Shown in pieces: positions 49,058-61,774 of a DNA stretch of 64,000 nt. Positions within the stretch are counted from its first letter, which is position 1, and each line of letters opens with the position of its first letter. Location of the stretch: contig KN834845.1 of assembly GCA_000827265.1 (NCBI GenBank), positions 68,874 to 132,873 of the forward strand. Reading direction: 5' to 3'. The translations under genes and the position numbers were made by a program. This DNA comes from Collybiopsis luxurians FD-317 M1 (lineage: Eukaryota > Basidiomycota > Agaricomycetes > Agaricales > Omphalotaceae). The notes beneath the pieces are model-generated. The model saw only the letters and a program-made list of their open reading frames with translations. It ran no database searches and was not told the origin of the DNA.

Positions 49058-50922
49058 CTAGGGACCCACAAGACCAGGAATCTGCAAACACTTGTGCATC
49101 AATATCTCCAGCACAACGTGCGGATTGCATCGAGCCAACGCGTGCGGTCGTTCATAATGCCATGCCCTCGACTGCATCAATAACGAAGCAAACGGATTCT
49201 CCCGCTTCAGCAAGGGACCCCAATCAGCCAAACAGCCTCCAATCCCAATCTCATCCATCAAATCCTTCGTATCCACCCTATCAAAACACGCGCCTCTGAA
49301 TATTGGTATTGCACCCGCTGATATGCCCTTGGCGAGGATCTGAGGGTCATACTGAGTGAGGACGAAGTTAATATCGAGGTCCTTGACCTGGCTGATAAAT
49401 TTGCGAAGTTTAGCTTTGAGGTGGAAGAAGAGGCAGCCGAAAATGTCCGCAGACTCAATCATGGCAATTTTGGCACCTGACTCTTGGACAGCGGTGGGAT
49501 CCCAACCTTGGAATGGATTAAAGTCGCTCCTGCCTAACCATTCACCTTGGGAAGAGAACATGAGGCTAGAAACATATGTCAGTTACGTTGCCGGGTATGA
49601 AGAATAGATGACTACTGCGCGTACCGATTCGGATGCGTAAAGTTGCTTGTATCGGTCGAAAACGGGACCAGAACACCTGTCTCTCGAAAACGTTGGAACG
49701 CCATCCGATGGCTTGGTCTTAGCTTCGAGAGGAACCGATCCCAAGAATCGACGCTCTCAGGTGCGTCGAGAATCCGAAGCCGGTTCCTCAGCGCGTGTGC
49801 TATTTTGTACGTCGAAGTAAACATTTCTAAAGGCTGTTTGATTCCAGCAGCGGTCTGAAGAGAGTAGATCCTGCCTTTGCCTCTGGTATCCAAACTAGCT
49901 CGAAATGCAATGTCGCCGCCGTCGGATCGACTTGCATAGATGTCGTCAAGACAGCGTTGAAGATAGGCTGCACCGGGAGCTGATAGAGAGGAAGAGTACA
50001 TTAGGTGTACAGCGAGCTCTGCCACTTCATCCATGGAGAGTTCGGGGTTAAGGAGAGCATATAGCGTAACGAGATTACGGTTGATAATTATCGGGTCAGA
50101 ACTATTCAGGAGAACGTCGAACCTTCCCTGATAGTCCCTAGGGAGATTATTGACCGTTTCGATCAGATTCCTCACATCCCCGCAGGCTAGAAAAGTAAGT
50201 TTAGAGAGGGATACACGGGGAAAGAGCGAGGTTCCTTGCCTGCGAAGCAGAGCTTAAAGTCATAATGAAGAACTTCTACACCTTCATTTTGAGCTAGCTG
50301 AAGCACGTCGAATGCAGGAGAGATAAACGAGGAGGGATGGAAACTGGTCGAGGCACATGCGAATGAAGGTGGCCGATCTTGTAGAATCCAGCCTGGTTGC
50401 CAATTCTCTTCGAGATAGGGATGAGAACAGATGGAGCTATGTCTTGGCCAGTGCTGCTTCTGACATCGCTCAGAACAATACTGAATACAGCCGGTGAGTG
50501 GTTGAGCATCAAGATGGAGGACTACTTTGCACCGACTTTCACTAACTGACACTGAAGAGCCCATGAATCAGATTCTGTCGACCAAATCTGACAACTTGAA
50601 GACTCACTCTTGGACACACTATGAAACCTTGCTCAGTGCATCCCCTAGCCGAACGGGCGCGAACAGATTGATTAGCACATTTCAGATGCGTTAATAGTTC
50701 CCCAAAAGGACCTGAACCAAGCCCTACAGAGATGAGGCTTTGGGCCGACCGCCAATGAGCACTATTGAGTGAAAAGGTATCAGAAGACTTTTGTCTCTGA
50801 AGTCTCCCTTTCATCGTATGATACATCGTATTGACCCGTACAAGCGATTTTACCCTCACAGGGCCTGGGACAGAGGGTGCTAGGAGAAAAAGGGGAGGAT
50901 GGTGATTCGAAACTGTGGTCAT
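49058..50922 (-). CDS. MYND zinc-finger protein with DUF4470 domain
   Basis: MYND fingers bind partner proteins through two zinc ions. Here the finger is RGCTEQGFIVCPR joined through VSVSESRCK to YCSERCQKQHWPRHSSIC. HPYLEENWQPGW and FDVLQLAQNEG follow, then KLCFAACGDVRNLIETVNNL with PRDYQGRFDVLLNSSD, which is the DUF4470 pattern. The C-terminal half includes FDRVDTKDLMDEIGIGG and WGPLLKRENPFASLL, stop 49058-49060. The intron before the second half of DUF4470 (about 50180-50240) is GC-AG. The start at 50922 gives a long lead of about 100 residues without domains; a later Met is possible. Function in fungi is not established. Confidence 0.75.
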
Positions 50923-51336
50923 CGTGAGGTAGAACAGGGAATCTGTCTCTTAGAATCTCAGCTTCTTATATTGAAATTTTCATCCTCGTAGCATCCGAAG
51001 AATAAGAAAACCATGTTACGTGTTGAATTTTCTCATCGAAAGGAGGGGTTTTATGCGGAGTTTGTCGGACTCCATGGTTCTTTTGCCTGCCTTGCGCCGT
51101 AGATCGAACCTTTGAGGCCGAGAGGCCCCCAAGGATAATGATAATGCTTGCGGTTGGCGTAAAAGCCAGCGATCAAACATCAAATGCGCGCACTCGTGCC
51201 TCATGACTCATCAGCGGATATTGTCATGTAAAAATATTACCCCTCCTCAAGGATTAAATATTACAGGTTGATGTTGAATCTGTTGAATACAGTTCGCATG
51301 AGCTTGCCAGGCTACATCAGAGGATGTGACTAAGTT
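50923..51336. other. Intergenic, no gene seen
   Basis: Space between the MYND gene's 5' end and the 3' end of the F-box gene; both are on the minus strand. A short frame at 51016-51204 has no support. Confidence 0.5.
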
Positions 51337-52873
51337 TTAGTGAGGAAACCTATCGGGATACCCTTTCAGCACTCCTTCAACTTTTCCAGCGGCGTCTGCA
51401 ACGTAGAGCCACCCTCTGACAGAATCAGATCGATAATACTGCTCGGAAATATAAAATGCCTCTAAACCCGGAACCTCCTTCGCAATGCGAGAGGTACATC
51501 GTGACACATTGTGCTTCGCACAAAGAGCACCCACTCGACATGGGTCGTTCAGGTCAAACCCACGAAGTATTTTCCAGTACTCACGGTCATCAAGTAGCTT
51601 GCATAGGCCTTTGAGGTGTAGAACTCGAAGAGACGGGAAGCGAGCAAGAGCAACGGCAAAATCATCCTGCTCGCAAAATTATCAATGGAAAGCTCAACAC
51701 GAGCAGGAGCGACGTACTAAATGAATTCTATTTTGGTATTCTCCAGATTCAATTTCAAGAACCAGAAGTTCGATTGCGGGAAACGCAGAAGAAGCAAGGG
51801 AAAGCGTTTCGAGCAGTACTGCATCCGGCTCGTAATATCCGGCGACTAGAGTCAGACCGGTTACTTGCCACTGCTGCGACGACACGGCTCTGCTAAGACC
51901 AAGACAGTCGACACGGAAATGATGGCCATATTGCACCACAAAATTTTCGACTAGTGCGTGGACAATGGAAGGCATTTCGAAACTGAGCAGAGAACCTAGG
52001 CCACTCACGTGTGCCCGGAACCAAAGCTTGTGCAGCTGCGGATGGGCTGACAAGAACTCAGGAAGCCAAGAGAATGTAGTCTTGCGTATGCCCATGTACA
52101 GGGTGAGCTCACTAAGCCCATTAAACTGAGGCAATGGGAGAGAATCTTCCAGAGGAAAATCGTCATTATAGAAAGTAATGCGTTTAAACTTGAAAGCACC
52201 GGTGATGTAGTTTTCGCGGCGATAGACATGGCGAGTCGAGGAGATGGCGTTGTAGGTGAAATGAAAGCTCTCACATATGACTTTCGATACAGGTAGTGAT
52301 GTCCATTGGGCGATGGAATAAGATGAAGAAGATCGTGTATTCACCACTGTAGCAAGGGTAGGGTGCTGGTAAAAAGACTGTAGTAGTTTTGTGTAGTCGC
52401 ATTCAGAGTCCGGCAAGTCCACGCGAACTGATGACAGACGTTCAAGGAAAGGCAGTAATAGACAGACGGCATCCACATCGAGCGGATTGTGAAAGTACCA
52501 GCCGCAAAGAGATAATACCCTGAGTTTATTAATGAGCGAAAAACATAGACACTTTGAACACTGAAACCGGAACATCTGGGACTCACCTAGTAAGCTTCGG
52601 ACATGGCGATGGGAGAAGACAGTGCCCCGCATATAGCTTCTTTGCTCTCAGTGGACCATCAATGCGCAAGTATGCAAAAAGGAGAGGCAAGCAGACTCTT
52701 CGTATGTGCCGGTTGACCAGAGACAGCGATCGGAGTTCGGGAGAGGGACGTTCAAATCCAATTTCTGGGTGATCCTGGAATGCAGGTGGCATATAATCCA
52801 TAGGGTGAGGAAGATATGCACCAATTTCAATGATAATATGAAGTATTTCATCGGGGAGTTTTAACAATGACAT
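51337..52873 (-). CDS. F-box protein 1
   Basis: F-box proteins recruit targets to SCF ubiquitin ligases. The start MSLLKLPDEILHIIIEIGAY is F-box-like, followed by ELRSLSLVNRHIRRVCLPLL. A GT-AG intron after CPKLTR leads to VLSLCGWYFHNP and an LRR-like middle with FNGLSELTLYMG, AHPQLHKLWFRAH and WQVTGLTLVAGYY. A second intron after YQNRIHL leads to DDFAVALARFPSLRVLHL and the C-terminus ending at 51337. About 480 residues, three exons, no breaks. It has a paralogue at 55503-57013 with the same exon structure. Its target is unknown. Confidence 0.75.
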
Positions 52874-54107
52874 GGTGGTAAAAGTTCAAACGTTCAAAGC
52901 AAAATTTAAATTCAGGAGACACGTGATATCTGCATGCTTATCCCGTGATAAGTACTTCAACGGACGCGACGCGTTCATCAACCTGATCAAGTATCCACCA
53001 ACAACCTTTCTGACGCCTGGTCGAAAGAAAATGCTGTCTTCAATCCCTGCTCCGATTTTCGAAGCTTTATTTACCTCTGTCTGCTGGACAATCTCGAGGC
53101 CCAGCAGCTTTATCTAGATATATGTCCGATTTTAAGTTCCTACTACCGGATCTCTTGCTTGTTTAACGAACATCTTCGCTTTCCATTTATTTTTCCAAAG
53201 TGTAATGTTTTGCTCCGCTACATAAAGCGATCGCCTTGCGACGCGAGACCTGTGGCGCTGACCTTTACAAAACTGAAAGTCTCTCGAGTCGTGAAATGGC
53301 TAGCGGCATCAGCAATTTACACAATAAAAAGATTTTGGTGCTACAATAGGACATAGTCACTACGGTCTTCGATAATTCGTCATGAACATCCTTCGGATTC
53401 CGGACTGATGATATATGGAAAGCCTCCTATTCGACTCGAATTACCCAGCAGGGTTAACTCAGTACTAAGGATCTGCGAGCAGCATGACGTGGATGAACAA
53501 CTGTTTTTTTTTCTTTCCAGTATATTAAGTTTGCTTGGTGCGAGCGTAATTTTAATCCATCCCTGCAGGAAATGGTCCCCTCTCCTGACATCTTCGAACT
53601 AAATCTGCCAGAATCAATCTCTACTATCGTCGACTGCAGGGATACTGACTTCGAGATAATTTCAAAGTTGAAACTTTCGAAAGCCCACTTTTTGCCAACT
53701 CTGTGATCCGCGAAATCTTGAATGAAGAGCTAGAACGGTCCAACCCTGGTTCCTGAGATATTCCAGGCATTCAGTACCGAGATGGACGTAGAAGCAAAGG
53801 TCCTGTATATGCTATGCGCTCAGTAGTATGGATGGAGTGTGTAATATATAGCTCGATTTTTGTTCTCTTTCGATGAACCGTCAACGTCGATTCAAATTTG
53901 AGGAGAGCAGAACGTACAATGTTCCTTGATACCCCTAGGGGAGGTACAGTGAAGACCGAGTCCGCAGTAAGCCCTAAAAGCTAAGGTAGCGAATATAGTG
54001 GATAGCATTTAGAATACACCGTATGACCATTATATTACTCAGGCCGAGCTCGAGCCGAATCGTGAAGACGTGAACGCGATTCGTTCCGCCTATTCTAACG
54101 GAAAGGG
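52874..54107. other. Intergenic between F-box 1 and secreted protein 3
   Basis: 53580-53900 aligns, in reverse, with the upstream flank of secreted proteins 1 and 2 (for example 'ttctctttcgatgaaccgtca'). 52874-53580 has no supported gene. Confidence 0.5.
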
Positions 54108-54115
54108 TATAAGAG
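54108..54115 (+). promoter_or_regulatory. TATA box of secreted protein 3
   Basis: TATAAGAG is followed by gtctgtgtcgg and a leader matching those of copies 1 and 2, about 95 bases before the ATG. Confidence 0.6.
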
Positions 54116-54204
54116 GTCTGTGTCGGCCCAGGCTCTCCTTTCTGTGACTCTTTCTCTTAGGTTTAGCAAGAAATAACAACCTCAAAAGAACCCAGCTGTC
54201 TGTT

Positions 54205-55137
54205 ATGCAATCATTCTTTGCATTAGCAGCTCTAGTTACAGCCGCTGCAGCGATGTCCATCCACCCCGTGGATGGACGTGACGATACCAAATCCATCGAC
54301 TCCATCGTTGCACTACTTACTGCGTCGAACCATTTTGGTGCTTCTGACGCGCCACAGGCCGCTGGTGCTACCCCTGGATGGTACTTTGGTGACCACCCAG
54401 CTTCGGCTAACGGAATCCCGTGGTTGAAGGACCCGGTAGGTTCATTCTTCCTACACGAAACCGCAATTGTTGACAGTAATCTTTCCTTTCTTTTTTATTT
54501 GATAGGAGCTCTGTGCGTCCCTTGCGGCCACCCCCAACACCATTCAATGTCCAGCCGAAACAGCCTTTGAAGCCCTAATGGCAGAGGTTTCCGGTCCCCC
54601 TCCTCCGCGGGGCGAGTATACAGTAGCTTTCAGTGGGCTGAATGCATCCATTGTGGCTCCGGATTTCTTGACATTTGGACTTGTCGATACCGATACCGGT
54701 ACGTGGTGATTTAACTTCCCCCCTCTCTCTACCTTCTTTGTCAAGGAACTGAAACGTACTTTTGTCATTTTTGGCAGATTGCCAGATAATGTGCGACAAT
54801 GTTTCTGGATGCTTCTTTGTAGATTGTAGGCATTTCAGAGCGTTCTCTCTCTCGATCAGATCCTGTACTTACTGCTTTGTAGCTTATCGTGATGTTAATG
54901 GACAGGTATGATATCCTTTACTGAAACTTACCAGCTTATACGCGTCAAATTGACTTGATTTCTTCTCTTCTTTTTCTTTTATCTTTTTTTTTTTGCTAGG
55001 GCGGAAGCACCTTGCTCACTTGCTCACTGTATGCTGAACACCACGACGCGTCCCAAGCCACCAATTTCGGAGGACAAACTCAACCTGACGGTTCAGTTGA
55101 TTTCATTATTGATAGTAATGGGTATGATAGACACTGA
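54205..55137 (+). CDS. Small secreted PAN/apple-like protein 3 (fruit-body protein type)
   Basis: Start MQSFFALAALVTAAAA, a signal peptide. Exons give SNHFGASDAPQAAGATPGWY, FGDHPASANGIPWLKDP, ELCASLAATPNTIQCP, a Pro-rich insert (VSGPPPPRGEY), LNASIVAPDFLTFGLVD, CQIMCDNVSGCFFVDSYRDV, STLLTCSLYAEHH and [19 protein letters not shown], stop at 55135-55137. It aligns with copies 1 and 2 through every exon boundary. It is on the plus strand while they are on the minus strand, and it sits between the two F-box paralogues. It should be exported; a PAN/apple-like fold is inferred from the cysteine pattern. Confidence 0.75.
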
Positions 55138-55502
55138 GTCGTATCCTCCAATACGGTGAGCTAGGTGGTTTGGAAAAGAGTGTGGGAGTGAGTATTGAGA
55201 CTTGAAATGCCTTTTTATATGTATAAAAATACTTCTTTTTGGATTCTCGTGAATGACAACACCCGACAGTGACGAAGTTCCATGTTAATAAGGAGCCTTG
55301 TGGTCTAGGAGTATGTCAAAGCCTAAATATCACCTTTTATTTGTTGATTTTGACAGCCTGAAGGAATGGTTCGGCGGAAATCTGCATTTCAAAATGTACA
55401 ACGAATACTTACAACACAACACAACTGATCTTCATCCTATGGCTGAATTCCAGGAACCTAAAGCAAAACCGCACATGCAATTAAAATGGAACGACATTAC
55501 TC

Positions 55503-57013
55503 TCACTGAATTACTTTCTTAAGTTCTCCTTCAGCTTTTCTCTCTGCGCCTACGACATATAGCCAACCCTTGTGAAGTTGATTATCTACTCCATAAAACT
55601 GCTCAGAAACATAAAATGCTTCCAAGCTTGGAACTTCCTTTGCAATGCAAGATGTACATCGCAAAACATTGTTTTTGGTAACCGCAGCACCCACTTCATG
55701 TTGGTCGTTCATGTTGACCTCCCGCTGTACTTCCAAGTTACCTCCACGGTCAAAACTAAACTGTTTAAAGATATCATAAAGGTGTAAAACTCGCAGAAAA
55801 GAGAAGCGAGCAAGGACAGCAGCAAATTGATCCTGGATGCAAATCATCAACAGAGAAAGTCAAACATAAGCAGGAGTGACGCACTATGGGAACAATCTCC
55901 TGGTAATTTGCAAGATTGAGGGCCAGAAGCTCAACTGCGGGGAACGAAGAGGACACGAGTGAAAGAGTTTCAAGCAATAATGAATTGTTCAGTATCCAGT
56001 GAAGTTTGGCGACTAACGTCAAACCGGTTACGTGCCACTCCTGCGACGACCCTGTTGCAATTTTGCTAAGACCAAGAGAGCTAATGCCGAAACGACGCTG
56101 CTCTCGAAAAGCAAAGTGTTCGACAAGAGGACGGAGAAAAGAAGGCGTGTCGAACAGGTTATGCATACCACTACTGTCATTCCTAATCCAGAGCTTGCGC
56201 AGTTGCGGGTGGGCAGACATGAATGAAGCGAGCCAAGAGAACGCAGTAGGCCCGCGTGAGTCAATGAATAAGGTGAGCTCGGAGAGCCCATTGAATTGAG
56301 GTAAAGGGAGAGAATTTTCCAGCGGAAATTCGTGATTATAGAAAGTAACTCGTTTGAGCTCGAAGGCCCCGTAAGTGCGAGAGACGTCGGCTCTGAAGGA
56401 GAGGGTATTGTAGGAGAAGTAGAACTGTTCAACTACGACGTTTAACACTGATAGTGATACCCATCTGTCGAGGGAATAAAATGAGGGAGCCCTCGCATTG
56501 ACCACTATGGTAAGGGTAGGATGCTGTTGAAAAGACTGAAGAATTGCCGCGTCCAGATGCTCATCCTCGGGTAATTCCACGCGAACTGATGTCACACCCT
56601 CGAGAAATGGCAGCAATCGACAGATCATGTCCGCATCTGACCGGTTACGAAAACACCAGCCATAGAGAGATAACATTCTGAGATTGTCAGTAAAGGGAAT
56701 GAAACAGAGAATACGGCATATTTAGGACTTACCTAGTGAGTTTCGGACATGGCGATGGAACAAGGCAGTGCTCCTCGTAAAACTTTTTCGCACTGGAGTG
56801 TCTACTGATGCGCAGGTATGCAAAGAGCAAAGGCAAGCAAATTTGCCGTATTCGCCGGTTGACCAAGGAGAGCGAACGAAGTTCGGATGAGGGACGTTTA
56901 GATCCGATTTCTGGGTGATCATCGAATTCAGGTGGCATATAGTCCATAGGCTGAGGAAGATATGCACCAATTTCGACGATATTTTGAAGTAGCTCATCGG
57001 GAAGCGATAACAT
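55503..57013 (-). CDS. F-box protein 2
   Basis: Start MLSLPDELLQNIVEIGAYL, an F-box-like N-terminus, then ELRSLSLVNRRIRQICLPLL. The intron after CPKLTR and the one after YQEIVPI sit at the same codons as in F-box protein 1. The middle holds FNGLSELTLFID, AHPQLRKLWIRND and WHVTGLTLVAKL; the last exon holds DQFAAVLARFSFLRVLHL and ends VIQ at 55503-55505. About 480 residues, no breaks. The two copies differ throughout at protein level, so the duplication is not recent. An opposite-strand frame at 55298-55522 is not supported. Confidence 0.75.
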
Positions 57014-57285
57014 GGTGGTTCAAGTTCGACTTTCAAGTCATGGGGCGCGTCTAATTATAAGACTGGCCACATCTATCTCGTGATTCATCTAAAGAAAGCG
57101 AAGCGACCGTCATCACCTTGGAGAGATACCTTCGACTGCCAATACCAATCTCCAACCCATTTTAATGATCTTGGTGTCCGGTAACTTCATCTATATGTCA
57201 GTCAGACTGAAGGTACATCTCTTGTAAAACAATCCCATCTTCGTTTGTAGCTGCTAGCCCAACGTCCGACTTCTTTCTACGGATC
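57014..57285. other. Intergenic, no gene seen
   Basis: 5' region of F-box protein 2. No clear TATA box or repeat. Confidence 0.4.
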
Positions 57286-57639
57286 CTAATCTATACACGA
57301 ATTCCTGTCTATAGCCCGACTTACCATGCCACATCTTTGTGCTTTCATCATCTCTTGAACCTTCCTGTTCGCCTCCGAGTATAGATATTCCTTGAGATCA
57401 GGATCCGGGATACCTTTTTCTAGGATGTCTTTTTGCAGACGGCCAGTCAAATTCCTCAGACTCTGGAACAGTGATCCACTCTCCAAGACGTAGTCCATCT
57501 GCTTGACATCTCTCGAAAAGGTCTTTCTCTTGGGTAATGGGTCAATATTTTTCCAGGTGCTTAGACGTGAAGTAAGAAAACAGACAGAGCTTCCGCAGGC
57601 TTCGGGAATCATTTCAAACGAGATATCAGGGCACGACAT
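57286..57639 (-). CDS. Hypothetical ORF
   Basis: A 117-codon frame starting MSCPDISFEMIPEACGSS with a helical, charged second half (RLQKDILEKGIPDPDLKEY). Balanced composition makes coding plausible. No domain is recognised. It could be the last exon of a gene whose upstream part lies at 57640-57830. Confidence 0.35.
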   Translation of the reverse strand: MSCPDISFEMIPEACGSSVCFLTSRLSTWKNIDPLPKRKTFSRDVKQMDYVLESGSLFQSLRNLTGRLQKDILEKGIPDPDLKEYLYSEANRKVQEMMKAQRCGMVSRAIDRNSCID

Positions 57640-59102
57640 CGACGGTAAGAGTTAAAAGGGACCTTGAAATACTGGAAAAAGTCAGCCTGAGCGCGTTTGG
57701 AAGGAACTGGCGAGTGGCCTTGATGCGGATGTCCCAAAAGGCAGCCACCTGGGTGCGAAGATGGGACCTATTAATTTTGCTGGTATCCACAACATCAGAG
57801 TCAGTTTGTTGAACCGCTGGAGAGCATCTTCATCACCATTCAGCATCGAGCGGGGCACTAGCGCTTAGCGCCCCCTATTCCCCCCAATCGCTCTCACGGT
57901 CTCCCATCTTGTCATTATACTTCATGCTGCGTGTGTCTCTCAGATGTATGGTTTATCCCAGCCATACTTTTTTTTGGCAGCTAGATTAATCACCCGTTGA
58001 ACAGCCAAATCCAGCGGAATGGCTCTGCTCGCATCGGATGAGGCAACGAAAGACCAGCTGGCCCTGCAATCTCAAACTTACCTCGCATTGAAGCGGGTCT
58101 TTCGTCTATTTTGGTTTCCGCTTGCATCAGCTTTTTGTGAGATTATAGACGTACGTGCCGCTTAATTAGGTTTTTGCATTTTTTTTTTTACGAATAGAGC
58201 ATTCATCTCATCCCATTTAGACTATCATGTCAATGATAATCAATGAAGCGATAGACTTTCGTTCCGTTGGTATCCGGGATACCCAAAAAGTTTTTAGTGT
58301 CACCAATCCCTCGGCGTAACTGCTATCTCGAGATTCATTTCCTGCACGTACTGTGCCCTCGGAACTCAAAAGCAGCCTGCCGCCAAACTCAGTGAGAAAC
58401 CGACCCCGTTGATTTGCCTCATGCTAATTCAATGCAGGACCAGGATGCAGGGCAATACACATTTACAGGCGAGTTGGCGGAGTAGTGCTGGGTTTTCAAA
58501 CTCTATTATTATACGTAAGTTTTGTAATCGTATATTTCATGGTCCGAATTGATTTTTTCTCGTTCGCCGCAAAACTGTACGGTTCTGGCTAGGCTAAACC
58601 AATCACCTGCCGTTTGCATGGTCTCAGTTGTTACAGTAAGTGCAAAAATTTGAATGACACGTAAGTACGCGTTCCAGAACTCGGAGGTTTTTTTCTAATC
58701 TAACGTGGTCGCGCTTAGAATTTGTCTGAGATTGATTTCGCTGATTCGGAAAAAAAAGCGTTCTGACTTTCCGTGCAGGAGAGGAACACGATTTATCTCA
58801 TCACCGAGATACAACCCGGTTTACGAATCTTTGACGTGATTATGTCTCTCAGAGCATGGGCATATGATCCATAATCTAATTTTTTGCCCCAGTGGTTCCC
58901 CGGACCTTGGAAGACGCTGGTCCCCGCAGGTATAAAGCTTGAAGATTCAGGACGAGGTCTCAACATCCCAAGATGAATACCTCCATCAAAGCTCCCTCCA
59001 GCATTGAACTTGCTACAATTCCCTCGTTTCCCTCTGCTCTATATGATGATCAGTGGGTGGATCTTTTACTTTCCGATTACCACTTTTTCCATCGAATTTC
59101 TA
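57640..59102. other. Unassigned region with one possible exon
   Basis: 58019-58148 could be a first exon (MALLASDEATKDQLALQSQT, then KRVFRLFWFPLASAF) followed by a donor gtacgt, but no continuation was found. The remainder shows nothing supported. Confidence 0.35.
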
Positions 59103-61071
59103 ATGCGGGCCCTTAGAGAAACTCCTCAAATTGTCAACACCTCGAACTCATCCCAACTCAATCTTCATGAATACGGCATTTCTACTTTTCCATTGACAGC
59201 GACCAGCTCCCAAGCTCCGATGGTTGAGAATGTACCTGAAAATGCGGTTTCTCTTCCCCCTATGGTAAGAAATGGTCGTATCTTGTTTATCGTAATTACT
59301 GAGCGTTATTCTCAGGACGGCGGATTCCATGCTTGGGCATATCTAGTTAGCGCTTGGTGTATGACCTTACTAACCTGGTGTGTATCTTTCATCTATGAAA
59401 GAATAGTCCTAAAACATTCATTAATCTCATAGGTCACTACCATTCTCATATGGAATTTTTCTTAATTTTTACACCTCGGATCCCGATTTTGAGCGGTACC
59501 CGTCCTCCTCCCTCGCACTCGTTGGATCTCTATGCAATGGGATTCTTTATCTGACTTCACCGATTATTCTGCTCATCATTAATCGTTATCCTCGTTATAA
59601 AAAGAATGCGATCATTCTCGGAGTCGTACTCTGCGTTTCTGGACTATTGGGAGCAGCCTTTGCGAGGACAATTTCGCACTTGATCATCACACAGGGTATA
59701 ATGTTCTCAATAGGAGGAAGTAAGTCCTATTCGTATTGTCAATATCACGCTTTACGGATATCGGTCAACAGGTTTGGTTTATTACCCAATGTCTACGTAT
59801 TTCTTCGAGTGGTTTTGGGTAAAAAGAGGGATCGTAAGTCGTTTCCTCAATTTTTTTTAGTTATTCGCTGATATAAAATGAGCTAGGCAAACGGTGTGAT
59901 GACTTCTGGCACAGGTGCGTTCAGATGAAACTGTATCAACATGAGTACTGAGTATCCATTGTATTTGCATCTAGGTGTAGGGGGGATTGTGATCCCGTTC
60001 GTCGTGGAAAGTCTACTCGAAAATTACGGCCGAAGGGCTGCGTTGAGTTCCTTGGTTAGTCTTCTTATATCTTATGAATTAATTCTCGTGTCCAATCCTC
60101 CGTTCAGGCCATAGCTTTCTTCCTTTTGGCCGTACCTTGCTTGCCCTTCATCAAACCTAGAGTGCCAATTGCTCAAGTCGTCGATGTCCGGAGTATAAAC
60201 ATGAAATTTTTGACCCGCAGCCCGTTTTGGATTTTGTTTATTGCGAATCTAGTTCAAGGATTGGGCAGTTTTCTGCCTTCCTTATATTTGCCTAGTGCGC
60301 CTTGCCTTTTCTCATTTTATGGCCCTCTTTACCGACTTTCATCGAAGCGTTCGCTTCTGATCTAAATCTCTCCACTACATCCGGTACCCTTGCAATCTCA
60401 CTATTCAATGGTTAATCCGAAACTGCGTCTGGAAAAAATTTGAGATCTAATTTTTCCTCCTTGCAACTTGTAGGTGCATCAGCGTTAGGACTTGTCTTTC
60501 TCGGATGGCTCTCGGATGCTTTTGACGTCCAATGGTCGATTCTGATATCCTCTGTGGGGTCCGCTCTGGCCGTTTTTCTTCTCTGGGGATTCGCCCGCAG
60601 TTTTGCTCCCCTCCTGGTATTTGCTTGCGTCTATGGCTTCCTTGGGCCTAGCTGGACGGCGCTCTGGCCGCGATTCGTCGCCACATCTGATAGGGATCCT
60701 GACCCTCGTCAGGCCTCTACTCTGATGGGAACATTCATAGCAGGTACGAGATCCTCCTTTCCCGGCGCCATAGTTTGTAGTAAAAATTTTCTTTCCTTAA
60801 GGGCGGGGTATTGGAAGTGTCTTGTCTGCTCCTATCGCTTCGGGTCTGCTCAGCCATCCCTGGTACTTGAAAGGCAAGGCGAACAGTGTTTACGGTTTCC
60901 AGGGTTACGTGAGCCTTACTAGTTCCTTCCGTGGAACTCACTGACTTTTCCCCAAACCTCTAGGGTCCTCTTATCGCGTTTACGGGAATCACACTGCTGA
61001 CCAGCTCATTGGGCAGCGGGTATCGCTTTTTAGAGAGAAAGAGAGTTCATCAGATCGATACTGAAATTTAA
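59103..61071 (+). CDS. MFS transporter, monocarboxylate (SLC16/MCH) type
   Basis: Membrane carrier, probably 12 helices. The N-terminal cytosolic segment (about 54 residues) ends LPPM, then an intron leads to DGGFHAWAYLVSAWCMTLLT, the typical start of the first helix in fungal monocarboxylate-like carriers. Further exons: LPFSYGIFLNFYTSDPDF, ALVGSLCNGILYLTSPIILL, GLLGAAFARTISHLIITQG, GLVYYPMSTYFFEWFWVKRG, ANGVMTSGTG, GGIVIPFVVESLLENYGRRA, then the central loop, SPFWILFIANLVQGLGSF, SALGLVFLGWLSDAFDVQWS, GFLGPSWTALWPRFVA, GRGIGSVLSAPIASGLL and a short tail, stop 61069-61071. About ten short introns, all in phase. The substrate is unknown. It converges on the copper ATPase. Confidence 0.85.
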
Positions 61072-61334
61072 CCCACTTTCATGGGAAGTTGTCCGCTATG
61101 GGTCTTGGTGTCTCACGGAGTCTGAAATTGAATGAATATCAACATAGACATAGAATGCACATATTGTTTGCTGGCTACGCTCAGTTTCCTTTTTTGGCTA
61201 GGGTACTTACATTTTTTGAAGGTTTTTTTTTCTATGGTTATATTTGTAGACTGCTAGGATTGATCATAAATAGGGTAAACACCTGTCTGTTCAGGAAATG
61301 TCGTTAAATGTGGTTTTCGTATAGAGATTGATTG

Positions 61335-61661
61335 TTACTTGTCGCTTGACTTTGCCAAACTTCGTTCCAGAATACCAACCGAACTATGTCCCCGGCTCAG
61401 ACACCACATACCAGGGTACTTTAGCACCTTTTGATTCAAAAACATGCGTAGACCTACCTTCAATATGGCCCAGTCAATAGACCTATCCAAAAGCGCTTCT
61501 GCTGGACTGTGCGGCCACATTGCCGCCGAGGTCGCTACCTTTGCTAAATCTCCGTCGATCAACGCCTGCCTCAAAGATGCTCGATCTCGTCTGGTCAAAT
61601 TTTGCAATACAGGGTAATCACAGACTGAATCGATGCATATATAAATTTCAGCCTGGTGCAC
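61335..61661 (-). CDS. Hypothetical ORF, perhaps a terminal exon
   Basis: Reads MHQAEIYICIDSVCDYPVLQ, then RRDRASLRQALIDGDLAKVA and WPHSPAEALLDRSIDWAILK. A donor-like gtaggt follows WAILK and could join to a short last exon. It lies just downstream of the copper ATPase on the same strand and is open for 109 codons. No domain is recognised. Confidence 0.35.
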   Translation of the reverse strand: MHQAEIYICIDSVCDYPVLQNLTRRDRASLRQALIDGDLAKVATSAAMWPHSPAEALLDRSIDWAILKVGLRMFLNQKVLKYPGMWCLSRGHSSVGILERSLAKSSDK

Positions 61662-61774
61662 GCGGATCCTCCCGGACAGTGAGACACTGCATCCACAGTA
61701 GTCAGTAGATATATGTAAAGTGCACTACAGTAAACGAAATTATCAATCGGCGTTTTCGTATTTCTACTGATGCT

